Origin: Shumkonia mesophila
GTDB taxonomy: Bacteria; Pseudomonadota; Alphaproteobacteria; Rhodospirillales; Shumkoniaceae
DNA length: 64,000 nt
NCBI RefSeq assembly: GCF_026163695.1
Contig: NZ_JAOTID010000012.1
Span: 62,001 to 126,000 of the forward strand
Direction of reading: 5' to 3'
Numbering within the stretch: the first letter of the stretch is position 1; the number at the start of each line of letters is the position of its first letter. The notes below the pieces were generated by a model, which worked only from the letters and a program-made list of their open reading frames with translations, did not search any database and had not been told where the DNA came from. Below, piece by piece: positions 55,195 through 63,541 of this stretch. Position numbers and translations under genes: made by a program.

Positions 55195-55659
55195 ATGATC
55201 CGCCTGCAGCGCGAGGATTTCGACCCCGGAGTCGAGCTGGCTCGTCTGGGCGAGGGCGACCCCACCATCGGCGGCGTCTGCGCCTTCGTCGGACTGGTGC
55301 GCGACCGCTCGCCGGCGGGCCCGGTGACGGCGATGACGCTGGAGCACTATCCGGGCATGACCGAGAAGGCGCTGGCCCGCATCGAGGCCGAGGCCCGCGC
55401 CCGCTGGCCGCTCGAGGACGTGCTGATCGTCCACCGCCATGGCCGGCTCACGCCGGGAGAGCGCATCGTCCTGGTGGCCACCGCGTCGGCCCACCGCCAG
55501 GCGGCGTTCGACGCCTGCCAGTTCCTGATCGACTGGCTGAAGACCCGAGCCCCCTTCTGGAAGCGCGAAGAGGGACCGGACGGCCCCCGCTGGGTGGAAG
55601 CGCGGGCCGAGGACGACGACGCGGCGGCGCGCTGGCGCGGCGACGACAGGAAGGAGTGA
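55195..55659 (+). CDS. moaE: Molybdopterin synthase catalytic subunit
   Basis: A 154-residue MoaE, which with MoaD converts precursor Z (cPMP) to molybdopterin. Conserved parts are GGVCAFVGLVRD (about residues 23-34), TLEHYPGMTEKAL (about 48-60), HRHGRLTPGERIVLVATASAHRQAAFDAC in pieces (about 81-110) and KTRAPFWKRE (about 115-124), which holds the catalytic lysines. An AAGGAG at its 3' end serves the next gene. Confidence 0.95.
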   Translation: MIRLQREDFDPGVELARLGEGDPTIGGVCAFVGLVRDRSPAGPVTAMTLEHYPGMTEKALARIEAEARARWPLEDVLIVHRHGRLTPGERIVLVATASAHRQAAFDACQFLIDWLKTRAPFWKREEGPDGPRWVEARAEDDDAAARWRGDDRKE

Positions 55660-55663
55660 GGCC

Positions 55664-56326
55664 ATTTTCCCCGAAGCCATCTTTTTCGACTTCGACGGCG
55701 TCCTCGTCGAATCCAACGCCATCAAGGTCGAGGCCTTCGAGCGGCTGTACGCCGGCTACGGCCCGTCCATTCTGGCGCGCGTCATGGACTATATCGACGG
55801 CAAGGAAGGCATCTCGCGGGTCGAGAAGATCCGCCACGCCCACGAGGCCTTCCTGGGCATCCACCTTACCGAGGCCGAACTCGGCCTCCTCGCCGAGCGC
55901 TACTCGCGCACGGTCGAGGATGCGGTGGCGACCTGCCCGTGGGTAACCGGCGCCCGCGACTTCCTGGAGGCGCACGCCCACCGCCTGCCGCTTTTCGTGG
56001 TGACCGGCACGCCGGAAGGCGAGATCAGGCGCATCGCCGAGCGGCGGGCCATGACCGGCTATTTCCGCGAACTGCGCGGCTCGCCGCCCCGCAAGCCACC
56101 GATCGTGCGCGAGCTTTTGGTCCGCCATGGGCTGGCGGCGGAACGCGCCGTCTTCATCGGCGACGCCCTCTTCGATCACGAGACGGCCCACGAAACCGGC
56201 CTGCGCTTCATCGGGCGCGTCCCCCCCGGCCGCCCCAGCCCTTTCCCGGCGGGCACCGAAACCGCGGCCGACTTGAGCGACTTGGCCGAACGGCTGGCCA
56301 GGCCGCCGCAGACCGCCCATGCCTGA
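55664..56326 (+). CDS. HAD-superfamily phosphatase with apparent AUU start
   Basis: Read from the ATT at 55664, this gives 220 residues. The HAD nucleophile motif FFDFDGVLVESN follows within eight residues, with the motif II threonine in FVVTGTPEGE (about 110-119) and motif III/IV lysine and acid residues in KPPIVREL and FIGDALFDHETAH (about 166-178). No ATG, GTG or TTG in frame lies before the nucleophile; the first canonical start (55784) would remove it. An AAGGAG at 55651-55656 is seven bases from the ATT, so AUU initiation is likely. Substrate unknown (phosphoglycolate-like or other sugar phosphate). Confidence 0.8.
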   Translation: MFPEAIFFDFDGVLVESNAIKVEAFERLYAGYGPSILARVMDYIDGKEGISRVEKIRHAHEAFLGIHLTEAELGLLAERYSRTVEDAVATCPWVTGARDFLEAHAHRLPLFVVTGTPEGEIRRIAERRAMTGYFRELRGSPPRKPPIVRELLVRHGLAAERAVFIGDALFDHETAHETGLRFIGRVPPGRPSPFPAGTETAADLSDLAERLARPPQTAHA

Positions 56327-56369
56327 CGACCGTCCCCGCCAAGCCGAAACCCAACGATTGGACCGGAAC

Positions 56370-57188
56370 ATGCCCAAGTCCCCCAAGAACCGCCTGGTCA
56401 AGGCCTACCTCAACGAGGACTTCCTGCACAGCAGCAAGGCCCGGCAGGTGCGCATCCTGGCCGAATACCTGGAACCGGAAGCCCGCTTCGAGAGCCTGCG
56501 CATCAGCGACACCATCGTCATGTACGGCTCGGCCCGCATTCCGTCGCGCGAGGATGCCGAGAAGCAACTCGCCGAAGTCCGCGCGGCGGGCGGCGACGTT
56601 GCCGAGGCCGAGGAGTGGCTCGGCATGTCGCGCTATTACGAGGACGCGCGCGAACTGGCCAACCGCCTGACCACATGGTCGAAGGGATTGGACGACAACC
56701 GGCGACGCTTCATCGTTTGCACCGGCGGCGGCCCGGGCATCATGGAGGCGGCCAACCGCGGCGCCTCGGAGGCCAAGGGGCTCAACATGGGGCTCAACAT
56801 CTCGCTGCCCTTTGAGCAGCACGAGAACCCCTACGTCACCCGCCAGCTTCTGTTCGAGTTCCACTACTTCTTCATGCGCAAATTCTGGTTCGTGTATCTC
56901 GCCAAGGCGATCATCTGCTTCCCCGGCGGCATGGGAACTCTCGATGAATTTTTCGAGTTGCTGACCCTGGCCCAGACCCACAAGCTCAAGAAGCGCATCC
57001 CCATCGTGCTGTTCGGCGCCTCGTTCTGGAACGAGGTGCTGAACTTCGACGCCCTGGTCCGCTATCGCATGATCGACGCGGCCGACCTCGACCTCTTTCT
57101 CAAGACCGACTCGGTCGACGAAGCCTTCGCGCACGTCACCCAACAACTCCAGGAACACGCCGTGCAGCGCCCGGGCTGGAGCCTGTAG
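56370..57188 (+). CDS. LOG-family protein (cytokinin-activating/nucleotide phosphoribohydrolase type)
   Basis: A 272-residue protein of the LOG/TIGR00730-like group. The signature PGGMGTLDEFFELLTLAQ (about residues 193-210) and the preceding CTGGGPGIMEAANRGA (about 117-132) are the nucleotide-binding motifs. Relatives hydrolyse nucleoside 5'-monophosphates to base and ribose 5-phosphate. An in-frame ATG at 56319, overlapping the HAD gene, gives 289 residues; the ATG at 56370 has a nearby GGA and the usual family start (PKSPKNRL). Confidence 0.86.
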   Translation: MPKSPKNRLVKAYLNEDFLHSSKARQVRILAEYLEPEARFESLRISDTIVMYGSARIPSREDAEKQLAEVRAAGGDVAEAEEWLGMSRYYEDARELANRLTTWSKGLDDNRRRFIVCTGGGPGIMEAANRGASEAKGLNMGLNISLPFEQHENPYVTRQLLFEFHYFFMRKFWFVYLAKAIICFPGGMGTLDEFFELLTLAQTHKLKKRIPIVLFGASFWNEVLNFDALVRYRMIDAADLDLFLKTDSVDEAFAHVTQQLQEHAVQRPGWSL

Positions 57189-57207
57189 CCGCTTCCCGCC
57201 CTACGCG

Positions 57208-57234
57208 AAAGGCCGGGCACCAGGCCCGGCCTTT
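57208..57234. terminator. Bidirectional terminator between the LOG gene and ilvE
   Basis: A perfect 11-base stem AAAGGCCGGGC (57208-57218) and GCCCGGCCTTT (57224-57234) with a five-base loop. It lies between two convergent genes and its A/T-ended stem gives short T-runs on both strands. Confidence 0.75.
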
Positions 57235-57259
57235 GCGATTCCGGCGAATGAACCCGGCG

Positions 57260-58153
57260 TCAGGCGGCGACCGGCGCCTTGCCGACCAGGCGCTCGTAAT
57301 CGTCGCGCAGCGTCTGGGTGACGTTGCCGACCGTGAAATTGTAGGCGTCGATGCTGCCGACCGCCGTGACCTCGGCGGCGGTGCCCGTCAAAAACAGCTC
57401 GGTCGCGTTGGCCATTTCCTCGGGCTTGATGTGACGTTCGACCACCTCGATGCCGCGTTTCCGGGCCAAGCCCATCACCGTCTGGCGGGTGATGCCGTTG
57501 AGGATGCATTCCGCAAGCGGCGTGTGCAGCTTGCCGTCGATCACCAGGAACACGTTCTCGCCGGTCGCCTCGGCGATGAAGCCGCGGTAATCGAGCATCA
57601 GGGCGTCGTGGAACCCCTTGTTCTCGGCCGAGTGCTTGGAAAGCGTGCAGATCATGTAAAGCCCTGCCGCCTTGGTGCCCGCCGGCGCGGTATCCGGCGC
57701 GGGCCGGCGCCATTCGGCCATGGTCAGGCGGATCCCCTTGTTGCGGAATTCCGGCGAGAAGTAGGCCGGCCAGGACCACGTGGCGACCGCCAGATGAATG
57801 GTGTTGTGCTGCGCCGAAACGCCCATCATCTCGCTGCCACGCCACGCCACGGGGCGCACATAGCCATCGACGATTCCGTTGGCGCGGCAGGTTTCGCGGC
57901 AGGCTTCCTCGATCTGGGCCACCGAGAAGGGAATCTTGAATCCCATGGTGTCGGCGCCCTTCACCAGACGTTCCGTGTGCTCGGTCAACTTGAAAATCTT
58001 GCCGGCGTAGGAACGCTCGCCCTCGAACACCGAGGAGGCGTAGTGAAGCGCATGGGTCAGCACGTGAACCTTGGCGTCGCGCCAGGGAACCAGCTTGCCG
58101 TCGTACCAGATGAAACCGTCGCGGTCGTCGTAGGGGGTTGTTGCCGCAGCCAT
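57260..58153 (-). CDS. ilvE: Branched-chain amino acid aminotransferase
   Basis: A 297-residue fold-IV PLP enzyme that makes leucine, isoleucine and valine from their keto acids. Features: LTHALHYASSVFEGERSY (about residues 32-49), VRPVAWRGSEMMGV (about 97-110), the PLP lysine region LSKHSAENKGFHDALMLDYRG in pieces (about 165-185) and EATGENVFLV (about 188-197). An ATG at 58168 in frame would add five residues. It is divergent from a MarR gene over a palindrome-bearing region. Confidence 0.94.
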   Translation of the reverse strand: MAAATTPYDDRDGFIWYDGKLVPWRDAKVHVLTHALHYASSVFEGERSYAGKIFKLTEHTERLVKGADTMGFKIPFSVAQIEEACRETCRANGIVDGYVRPVAWRGSEMMGVSAQHNTIHLAVATWSWPAYFSPEFRNKGIRLTMAEWRRPAPDTAPAGTKAAGLYMICTLSKHSAENKGFHDALMLDYRGFIAEATGENVFLVIDGKLHTPLAECILNGITRQTVMGLARKRGIEVVERHIKPEEMANATELFLTGTAAEVTAVGSIDAYNFTVGNVTQTLRDDYERLVGKAPVAA

Positions 58154-58219
58154 GGAATTATCTTTCATCCCGGGGTCAATATCGAAAAGGTTGTTGCGTC
58201 TGGTACCATTTTTTGCGAT

Positions 58220-58242
58220 ATACGTCAACAACACTGACGTAT
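58220..58242. promoter_or_regulatory. Perfect inverted repeat in the ilvE-marR divergent region
   Basis: ATACGTCA (58220-58227) and TGACGTAT (58235-58242) form a perfect dyad with a seven-base spacer, 24 bases before the MarR-family start and 67 before ilvE. The surrounding stretch is A+T-rich. I infer an operator for the MarR protein. Confidence 0.55.
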
Positions 58243-58265
58243 TTTTTTGAGGCACTCCCATCCCG

Positions 58266-58763
58266 ATGGACACCCCCACCCCCGCCCCCGTGGAGCCCTC
58301 GCTCAGCGAGGCCGAGTTGCGCCAGGCCATCGAGCTTCTGTTCTACGCCTACCGCGACTTCACCGCCGAGGCCGACGCCATCCTGGCGCGCTATGGGTTC
58401 GGCCGCGCCCATCATCGGGTCATCTATTTCGTCGGCCGCCATCCGGGCGCCACCGTCAGCCACCTGCTGGGCATCCTCAAGATCACCAAGCAAAGCCTGG
58501 GAAGGGTGCTAAACCAGCTGCTGCATGAAGGCTTCGTCATCCAGAAGGCCAATGCCCGCGACCGCCGGCACCGCCTGCTCCACCTCACCGACAAGGGCCG
58601 CGAACTGGAAGCCACGCTGACCGCGCTGCAGGCCCGCCGCATCGCTCGCGCCTATGCCGAGACGAAGTCCGGCAACGGCCATGAATTCCGCAATGTGCTG
58701 CGCGCCATCATCAACCCCGAGGACCGCCCCCGCATCGAGCGGCTCGACCTCGACCCCCTGTGA
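58266..58763 (+). CDS. MarR-family transcriptional regulator
   Basis: A 165-residue winged-helix regulator. The central DNA-binding part is GATVSHLLGILKITKQSLGRVLNQLLHEGFV in pieces (about residues 62-92), followed by the wing NARDRRHRLLHLTDKGRELE in pieces (about 96-115), an almost standard MarR wing (DxRxxxLxLT). It is divergent from ilvE and followed, convergently, by an alcohol dehydrogenase gene. Its ligand is unknown; it may autoregulate through the dyad at 58220-58242. Confidence 0.9.
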   Translation: MDTPTPAPVEPSLSEAELRQAIELLFYAYRDFTAEADAILARYGFGRAHHRVIYFVGRHPGATVSHLLGILKITKQSLGRVLNQLLHEGFVIQKANARDRRHRLLHLTDKGRELEATLTALQARRIARAYAETKSGNGHEFRNVLRAIINPEDRPRIERLDLDPL

Positions 58764-58774
58764 TCCGCCCGGCC

Positions 58775-59782
58775 CTAAGCCCCGGTCATCAGGACCGCGG
58801 CGCCGTGGACATGGCCATCGCGCAGGTGCGCCAGCGCCTCGTTGGCCTGCTCCAGGGGAAAGCATTCGACGGTGGTGCGCACCGGCACCTTGGGGGCCAG
58901 CGCCAGGAAATCCTCGCCGTCCTTGCGCGTCAGGTTGGCCACCGAGACGATCTCGCGCTCCTCCCACAACAGCCGGTAGGGAAAGCTGGGGATGTCGCTC
59001 ATATGAATGCCGGCGCAGACCACCCGGCCACCCGGCCCGACGGCGGCGAGCGCCGCCGGCACCAGGGCGCCCACCGGAGCGAACAGGATGGCGGCGTCGA
59101 GCGGCTCGGGCGGCAGCGCGTCCGACGGGCCGGCCCACACCGCCCCCAGGTCGCGGGCGAAGGCCTGGGCCGCGTCGTCGCCCGGCCGCGTGAAGGCGAA
59201 CACCTGGCGGCCCTCGAAGGCCGCCACCTGGGCGACGATGTGGGCGGCGCCGCCGAAGCCGTAAAGGCCGAGGCGGACGGGATCGCCGGCCATGCGCAGC
59301 GAGCGGTGGCCGATGAGGCCGGCGCACATGAGGGGCGCCGCCTCGGCGTCGGAATAGTCGCCGCCGATGGGGAAAACATAGCGCTGGTCGGCCAGCGCGT
59401 AGTCGGCATAGCCGCCGTCCAGTTGATAGCCGGTGTAGCGGGCGGCCCGGCACAGGTTCTCGCGACCCTCCAGGCAAAAGCGGCAGACGCCGCAACTGAA
59501 GCCCAGCCACGGAATGCCCACCCGCTGGCCCTCGGCGAAGCGCTCGACGCCGGGGCCCAGCGCCGCCACCCGGCCGACGATCTCGTGACCGGGGATGATC
59601 GGCAGCTTCGGCTCGGTCAACTCGCCGTCGACGACGTGCAGGTCGGTGCGGCAGACCCCGCAGGCGGCGACCCGCACCAGAATCTGGCCGGCGGCCGGCT
59701 CGGGGCGCGCCACCCGGCGCAGGCGGAGCGGCAGGCCCGCGGCATCGAGAACCATGGCGCGCATGGAGACGGCAGACGGCAT
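58775..59782 (-). CDS. Zinc-dependent alcohol dehydrogenase
   Basis: A 335-residue MDR-family dehydrogenase. Catalytic zinc ligands appear in ACGVCRTDLHVVDGEL (Cys, about residues 41-56) and PGHEIVGRV (about 65-73), and the structural zinc cysteines in CGVCRFCLEGRENLC (about 101-115). The coenzyme site GLYGFGGAAHIVAQVAAF (about 179-196) is slightly altered from the common GxGGxG. A GGGAG site eight bases before the ATG at 59782 sets the start. It oxidises or reduces short alcohols or aldehydes with NAD(H); the substrate is unknown. Confidence 0.9.
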   Translation of the reverse strand: MPSAVSMRAMVLDAAGLPLRLRRVARPEPAAGQILVRVAACGVCRTDLHVVDGELTEPKLPIIPGHEIVGRVAALGPGVERFAEGQRVGIPWLGFSCGVCRFCLEGRENLCRAARYTGYQLDGGYADYALADQRYVFPIGGDYSDAEAAPLMCAGLIGHRSLRMAGDPVRLGLYGFGGAAHIVAQVAAFEGRQVFAFTRPGDDAAQAFARDLGAVWAGPSDALPPEPLDAAILFAPVGALVPAALAAVGPGGRVVCAGIHMSDIPSFPYRLLWEEREIVSVANLTRKDGEDFLALAPKVPVRTTVECFPLEQANEALAHLRDGHVHGAAVLMTGA

Positions 59783-59939
59783 GGCTTTTCTCCCGGCGAT
59801 GACGGGCCTCAAAATAGCAGACGGCGCCCCGTCGTGGGAACCGCGGCCAAGGCGCCCGCACTGCGCTTCCTTTGACGCGACTCCCCGCGGTTGTGCTAGT
59901 CTAGCGCCGGTCCCGGACGGGCCGGGAGAGAACGGGAAA

Positions 59940-60641
59940 TTGGATAGGGCGGTGGCGAGCGACGATCTTCCGCATGTCCTGGTGGTGGACGACGACACCC
60001 GGCTGCGGGGGCTTCTTCAGAAGTTCCTGAGCGAGAACGGCTTTCGCGTGTCGACCGCCAAGGACGCCGCCGACGCCCGCGAACGGCTGGCCGGCATCGC
60101 CTTCGACCTGATCGTGCTCGACCTCATGATGCCGGGCGAAAGCGGGCTCGATTTCGCCGCCGACCTGAGGACGCGCAGCAGCGTGCCGATCCTCATGCTG
60201 ACCGCCATGGGCGAAGCCGAGCATCGCATCGCCGGGCTGGAGCGCGGCGCCGACGATTATCTGTCCAAGCCCTTCGAGCCGCGCGAACTTCTGCTGCGCC
60301 TGCGCAGCATCCTGCGCCGGGTGCCCCAGGCGGCAGCCCCCGGCGACGTCGAGATCCACATGGGGGACGCCACCTACGATCCGAAGCGCGAGCGGCTCCG
60401 CCGCAAGGGTCGCGACGTCCGCCTGACCTCGGTCGAGGCCGCGCTGCTGAACGCGCTGGCCGAAACGCCGGGCGGAATCCTCAGCCGTGAGGAGCTGATC
60501 GCGCGCACCGGCGCCACCGGCGACGGCCGCGCCATCGACGTGCAGGTGACCCGGCTGCGGCGCAAGATCGAGCCCGATCCCCGCTTCCCCCGCTATCTGC
60601 AGACGGTGCGGGGGCGGGGCTACGTGCTGCGCCCGGATTGA
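59940..60641 (+). CDS. OmpR-family response regulator
   Basis: A 233-residue regulator: an N-terminal receiver domain with VLVVDDDTRLRGLL (about residues 13-26), the phospho-accepting Asp in DLIVLDLMMPGESG (about 57-70) and the Lys in DDYLSKPFEPRE (about 105-116), then a C-terminal OmpR/PhoB winged helix (about 137-230, ending TVRGRGYVLRP). No ATG fits; a TTG at 59940 behind GGGAGAG, or a GTG at 59952, starts the frame. It overlaps the beginning of the kinase region by a few bases and forms a two-component pair with it. Confidence 0.93.
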   Translation: MDRAVASDDLPHVLVVDDDTRLRGLLQKFLSENGFRVSTAKDAADARERLAGIAFDLIVLDLMMPGESGLDFAADLRTRSSVPILMLTAMGEAEHRIAGLERGADDYLSKPFEPRELLLRLRSILRRVPQAAAPGDVEIHMGDATYDPKRERLRRKGRDVRLTSVEAALLNALAETPGGILSREELIARTGATGDGRAIDVQVTRLRRKIEPDPRFPRYLQTVRGRGYVLRPD

Positions 60642-60646
60642 CGCCG

Positions 60647-61969
60647 ATGGGTTTCCTGACCGACACCGCCAAGCGACTTCTGCCGCGCAGCCTTCTCGGC
60701 CGCTCGCTGATGATCATCGTCACCCCGCTGGTGCTGCTGCAGCTGGTGTCGGCCGCCATCTTCTACGAAAGCCACTGGGACAAGATCTCGCTGCGCCTGG
60801 CGCGCGGCGTGGCCGGCGACATCGGAACCGTCATCTCGCTGCTTCGCCAGTTTCCGGATGCCGAAGACCGCAACTGGATCTTCAGGCTGGCCGCCGATCA
60901 CATGGAGCTGACGGTCGCCCTCCAGGAGAAGGCCATCCTGCCCAACCAGCCGGCCCAACCCCGGGGAGTGACCGAGCAGGCGATGGACGACGCCCTGCGC
61001 GAACAGGTCACCCAACCGTTCGTGCTCGACACCGAGTCGCTCGATCGCTTCTACGTGGCGAGCATCCAGCTGCCGGCCGGCGTGCTCGAGGTCATCGTGC
61101 CCCGCAAGCGGCTGTTCAGTTCCACCGTCTACGTGTTCGTCTTGTGGATGATCGGCACCTCGATGATCCTGTTCGGGGTCGCCACCATCTTCATGCGCAA
61201 CCAGGTGAAGCCGATCCGTCGCTTGGCCGTCGCCGCCGACAACTTCGGCAAGGGCCGCGAGGTGGTCCGCGTCAAGCCCGAGGGGGCCACCGAGGTGCGC
61301 CAGGCGACCACCGCCTTCCTTGCCATGCGCGAGCGCATCCAGCGCCAGATCAGCCAGCGCACCGACATGTTGTCGGGGGTGTCGCACGACCTGCGCACGC
61401 CGCTGACCCGCATGAAGCTGCAACTGGCGATGAGCGGCGACGCCGACGGCATCAGCGATCTTCGGACCGACGTCGCCGAGATGGAGCATATGCTGGAGGG
61501 TTATCTGGCCTTCGCCCGCGGCGAGGGCACCGAACAGCCCCGGCTGGCCAACCTGACCGACCTTCTGGCCGAGGTCGCCGAGCAGGCCCGGCGCAACGGC
61601 GGCCAGATCGACCTTCACTGCGAAGGCCCCTTCACCATGCCGTTGCGCCCCAACGCGCTCAAGCGGGCCATCGCCAACCTGATCGACAACGCGCTGCGCT
61701 ACGCCGAGCACGTGTGGATTCGCGCCGGCCGGCGGGCCGACGCCATCGAGATTCTCATCGACGACGACGGACCGGGCATTCCCGCCGACAAGCGCGACGA
61801 GGTCTTCAAGCCGTTCTTCCGGCTGGACAGTTCGCGCAATCCGGAAACCGGCGGCAGTGGCCTGGGGCTGGCCATCGCGCGCGACATCGTGCGCGGCCAC
61901 GGCGGCGACATCGAATTGGGCGAGGCCCCGACCGGCGGGCTTCGCGCCCGCGTGCGGCTGCCGGTCTAG
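60647..61969 (+). CDS. EnvZ-type sensor histidine kinase
   Basis: A 440-residue inner-membrane kinase. It has two membrane helices (about residues 20-42 and 160-180) around a periplasmic sensor loop, a HAMP domain (about 182-235), the phosphorylated His in MLSGVSHDLRTPLTRMKL (about 240-257) and an ATPase domain with NLIDNALRYA (N box), DDDGPGIP (G1) and GGSGLGLAIARDI (G2). The layout equals EnvZ. It is cotranscribed with the regulator. A TTG at 60638 overlapping the regulator stop is an alternative start. Its signal is unknown. Confidence 0.93.
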   Translation: MGFLTDTAKRLLPRSLLGRSLMIIVTPLVLLQLVSAAIFYESHWDKISLRLARGVAGDIGTVISLLRQFPDAEDRNWIFRLAADHMELTVALQEKAILPNQPAQPRGVTEQAMDDALREQVTQPFVLDTESLDRFYVASIQLPAGVLEVIVPRKRLFSSTVYVFVLWMIGTSMILFGVATIFMRNQVKPIRRLAVAADNFGKGREVVRVKPEGATEVRQATTAFLAMRERIQRQISQRTDMLSGVSHDLRTPLTRMKLQLAMSGDADGISDLRTDVAEMEHMLEGYLAFARGEGTEQPRLANLTDLLAEVAEQARRNGGQIDLHCEGPFTMPLRPNALKRAIANLIDNALRYAEHVWIRAGRRADAIEILIDDDGPGIPADKRDEVFKPFFRLDSSRNPETGGSGLGLAIARDIVRGHGGDIELGEAPTGGLRARVRLPV

Positions 61970-62628
61970 GCCGGCGGCGGCTCGCCAGCGGCCGGCCGGG
62001 CCGCGGGGCGCCGGCACGGCGCCAGGCCCGACGCCAGATGAACCAGCGTTTCGGCGCGCCGCAATCCCTTGTCCAGCGCCGCCATCGTTTTCGCCATGTC
62101 GGGCGTGTCGTCGCGCAGCCAGACCCGCACGGCATCGGCATAGACCAGCATCAGCCCCTGCACGCGGACAAGCCCGCCCAAGCCGGCCGAGGACAGCCCC
62201 GCCGCCTCCAGCGTCCATGCCATCGAGCGGGCCATGGCCGGCAGCCCGACGAGGCCGACGGTGGGATCGACGATGTCCCGAAGGATCGCCGCCACCGCCG
62301 CTTTGTGCGGGGCCAGGGCGTCGAAACGCCGCATCAGCACCTCGAACAGGCGATCGCGCGCCGCCTCGTCGGCGTCGGCCGGACCGGCCGCCAGGACCTC
62401 GCCGTCGACCCGCCGGATGAAGGCGTCGAACAGGCAGTTTTTGGATGGAAACGCCGCATGGAGTTCGCCCAGCGTCAGGCCGGCCGCCTGGGCGATTTGC
62501 GTCATGCCGAGGCCGCTCCAGCCTTCGATGGCGGCAAGGTCCAGCGCGGCGTCGATGATGCGCCCGGCCCGGTCGTCGGTGCCGGCGCCCTTGGGCGCGC
62601 GCGGATGGTCAGCCGGTCGGCGTGCCAT
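61966..62628 (-). CDS. TetR-family transcriptional regulator
   Basis: A 220-residue protein with a TetR-type N-terminal helix-turn-helix (ALDLAAIEGWSGLGMTQIAQAAGLTLGELHAAFPSKNCLFDAF in pieces, about residues 27-69). The C-terminal helical part does not show a clear subfamily, though it resembles RpsU-divergent/COQ9-type proteins in length. An AAGGAGGAGG site precedes the ATG. Its TAG overlaps the stop of the convergent kinase gene. It lies downstream of proC in the same direction (92 bases); target genes are not evident. Confidence 0.85.
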   Translation of the reverse strand: MARRPADHPRAPKGAGTDDRAGRIIDAALDLAAIEGWSGLGMTQIAQAAGLTLGELHAAFPSKNCLFDAFIRRVDGEVLAAGPADADEAARDRLFEVLMRRFDALAPHKAAVAAILRDIVDPTVGLVGLPAMARSMAWTLEAAGLSSAGLGGLVRVQGLMLVYADAVRVWLRDDTPDMAKTMAALDKGLRRAETLVHLASGLAPCRRPAARPAAGEPPPA

Positions 62629-62720
62629 CGCCTCCTCCTTATCCTTCGCGGCGACAGTTCGCCGCGCATCTTCCCCCACCATAATGTTAGGTAGCGACGG
62701 CGGCGGCGGCAAGCCGGCCG

Positions 62721-63533
62721 TCAGCCGGCGAGTTCGCGCGAGCGGCGGGTGGCGGCGGCGATGGCCTTGGTCAGCAGCGGCTGCCAGCCATCGGCGGCCA
62801 TCAGCACCTTGAGCGCCTCGGCGGTGGTGCCGCCCGGGCTGGTGACGTTCTGGCGCAGCACCGCCGGCGGCTCCGGCGAGCGGTACAGCAGTTCGCCCGA
62901 ACCGGCAACGGTGACGCGGGCCAGGCGCGCCGCCAGATCGGCCGGCAGGCCGGCCTCGACGCCGGCCTGGGCTAGGGCCTCGGCCAGCAGGAAGACATAG
63001 GCGGGCCCACCGCCGGAAAGGGCAGTGACGGCATCGAGATGCGCCTCGTCGTCGATCCAGGCGACTTCGCCGACGGCGGATAGCAGGCCGTCGCACAGGC
63101 GGCGCTGGGTTTCGGCGACCGGCGGACTGGCATAGGCCACCGTCATGCCGCGGCGCACCGCCGCCGGGGTATTGGGCATGGCCCTGACGATGGCGGCATC
63201 CTTGCCGAGGTGGCGCCGGAAATAGCCGATGGTCTTGCCGGCCGCGATCGACAGGAAAACCGGCCCGTCGGCGGCGAACCGCGCATAGCCGGGAAGGACG
63301 CCGTCCATCATCTGCGGCTTGACGGCGAAGATCACGACGTCGGGCCGTTTCGCCGCCGGCACGGCGTCGGCCGAGGCAACGACCGCCACCCCGCGCGCCG
63401 TGGCCGGGCCGGCCGCCGGGGCGTGGGGCTCGACGACGACGACATCGGCCGCATCGACGCCGCGCTCCAGCCAGCCCTCAAGCAGGGCGCCACCCATCTT
63501 CCCGCAGCCGACCAGGATAAGCGAAGACGCCAT
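62721..63533 (-). CDS. proC: Pyrroline-5-carboxylate reductase
   Basis: A 270-residue enzyme that makes proline, the last step of the pathway begun by ProB and ProA encoded 22 kb away. The NADP motif is LILVGCGKMGGALLEGWL (about residues 5-22), VIFAVKPQMMDGVL (about 70-83) follows, and the C-terminal part has ALSGGGPAYVFLLAEAL (about 165-181) and NVTSPGGTTAEALKVL (about 230-245), the catalytic region. It starts eight bases after the YbjN-domain gene ends, so both are likely in one transcript. Confidence 0.95.
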   Translation of the reverse strand: MASSLILVGCGKMGGALLEGWLERGVDAADVVVVEPHAPAAGPATARGVAVVASADAVPAAKRPDVVIFAVKPQMMDGVLPGYARFAADGPVFLSIAAGKTIGYFRRHLGKDAAIVRAMPNTPAAVRRGMTVAYASPPVAETQRRLCDGLLSAVGEVAWIDDEAHLDAVTALSGGGPAYVFLLAEALAQAGVEAGLPADLAARLARVTVAGSGELLYRSPEPPAVLRQNVTSPGGTTAEALKVLMAADGWQPLLTKAIAAATRRSRELAG

Positions 63534-63541
63534 CGAAACGC

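Noticed and set aside
53173..55659. A molybdenum-responsive riboswitch before the cofactor genes
   Set aside because: The gap before mobB is only about 77 bases and shows no recognisable Moco RNA motif fold; the genes overlap tightly with pgsA upstream.
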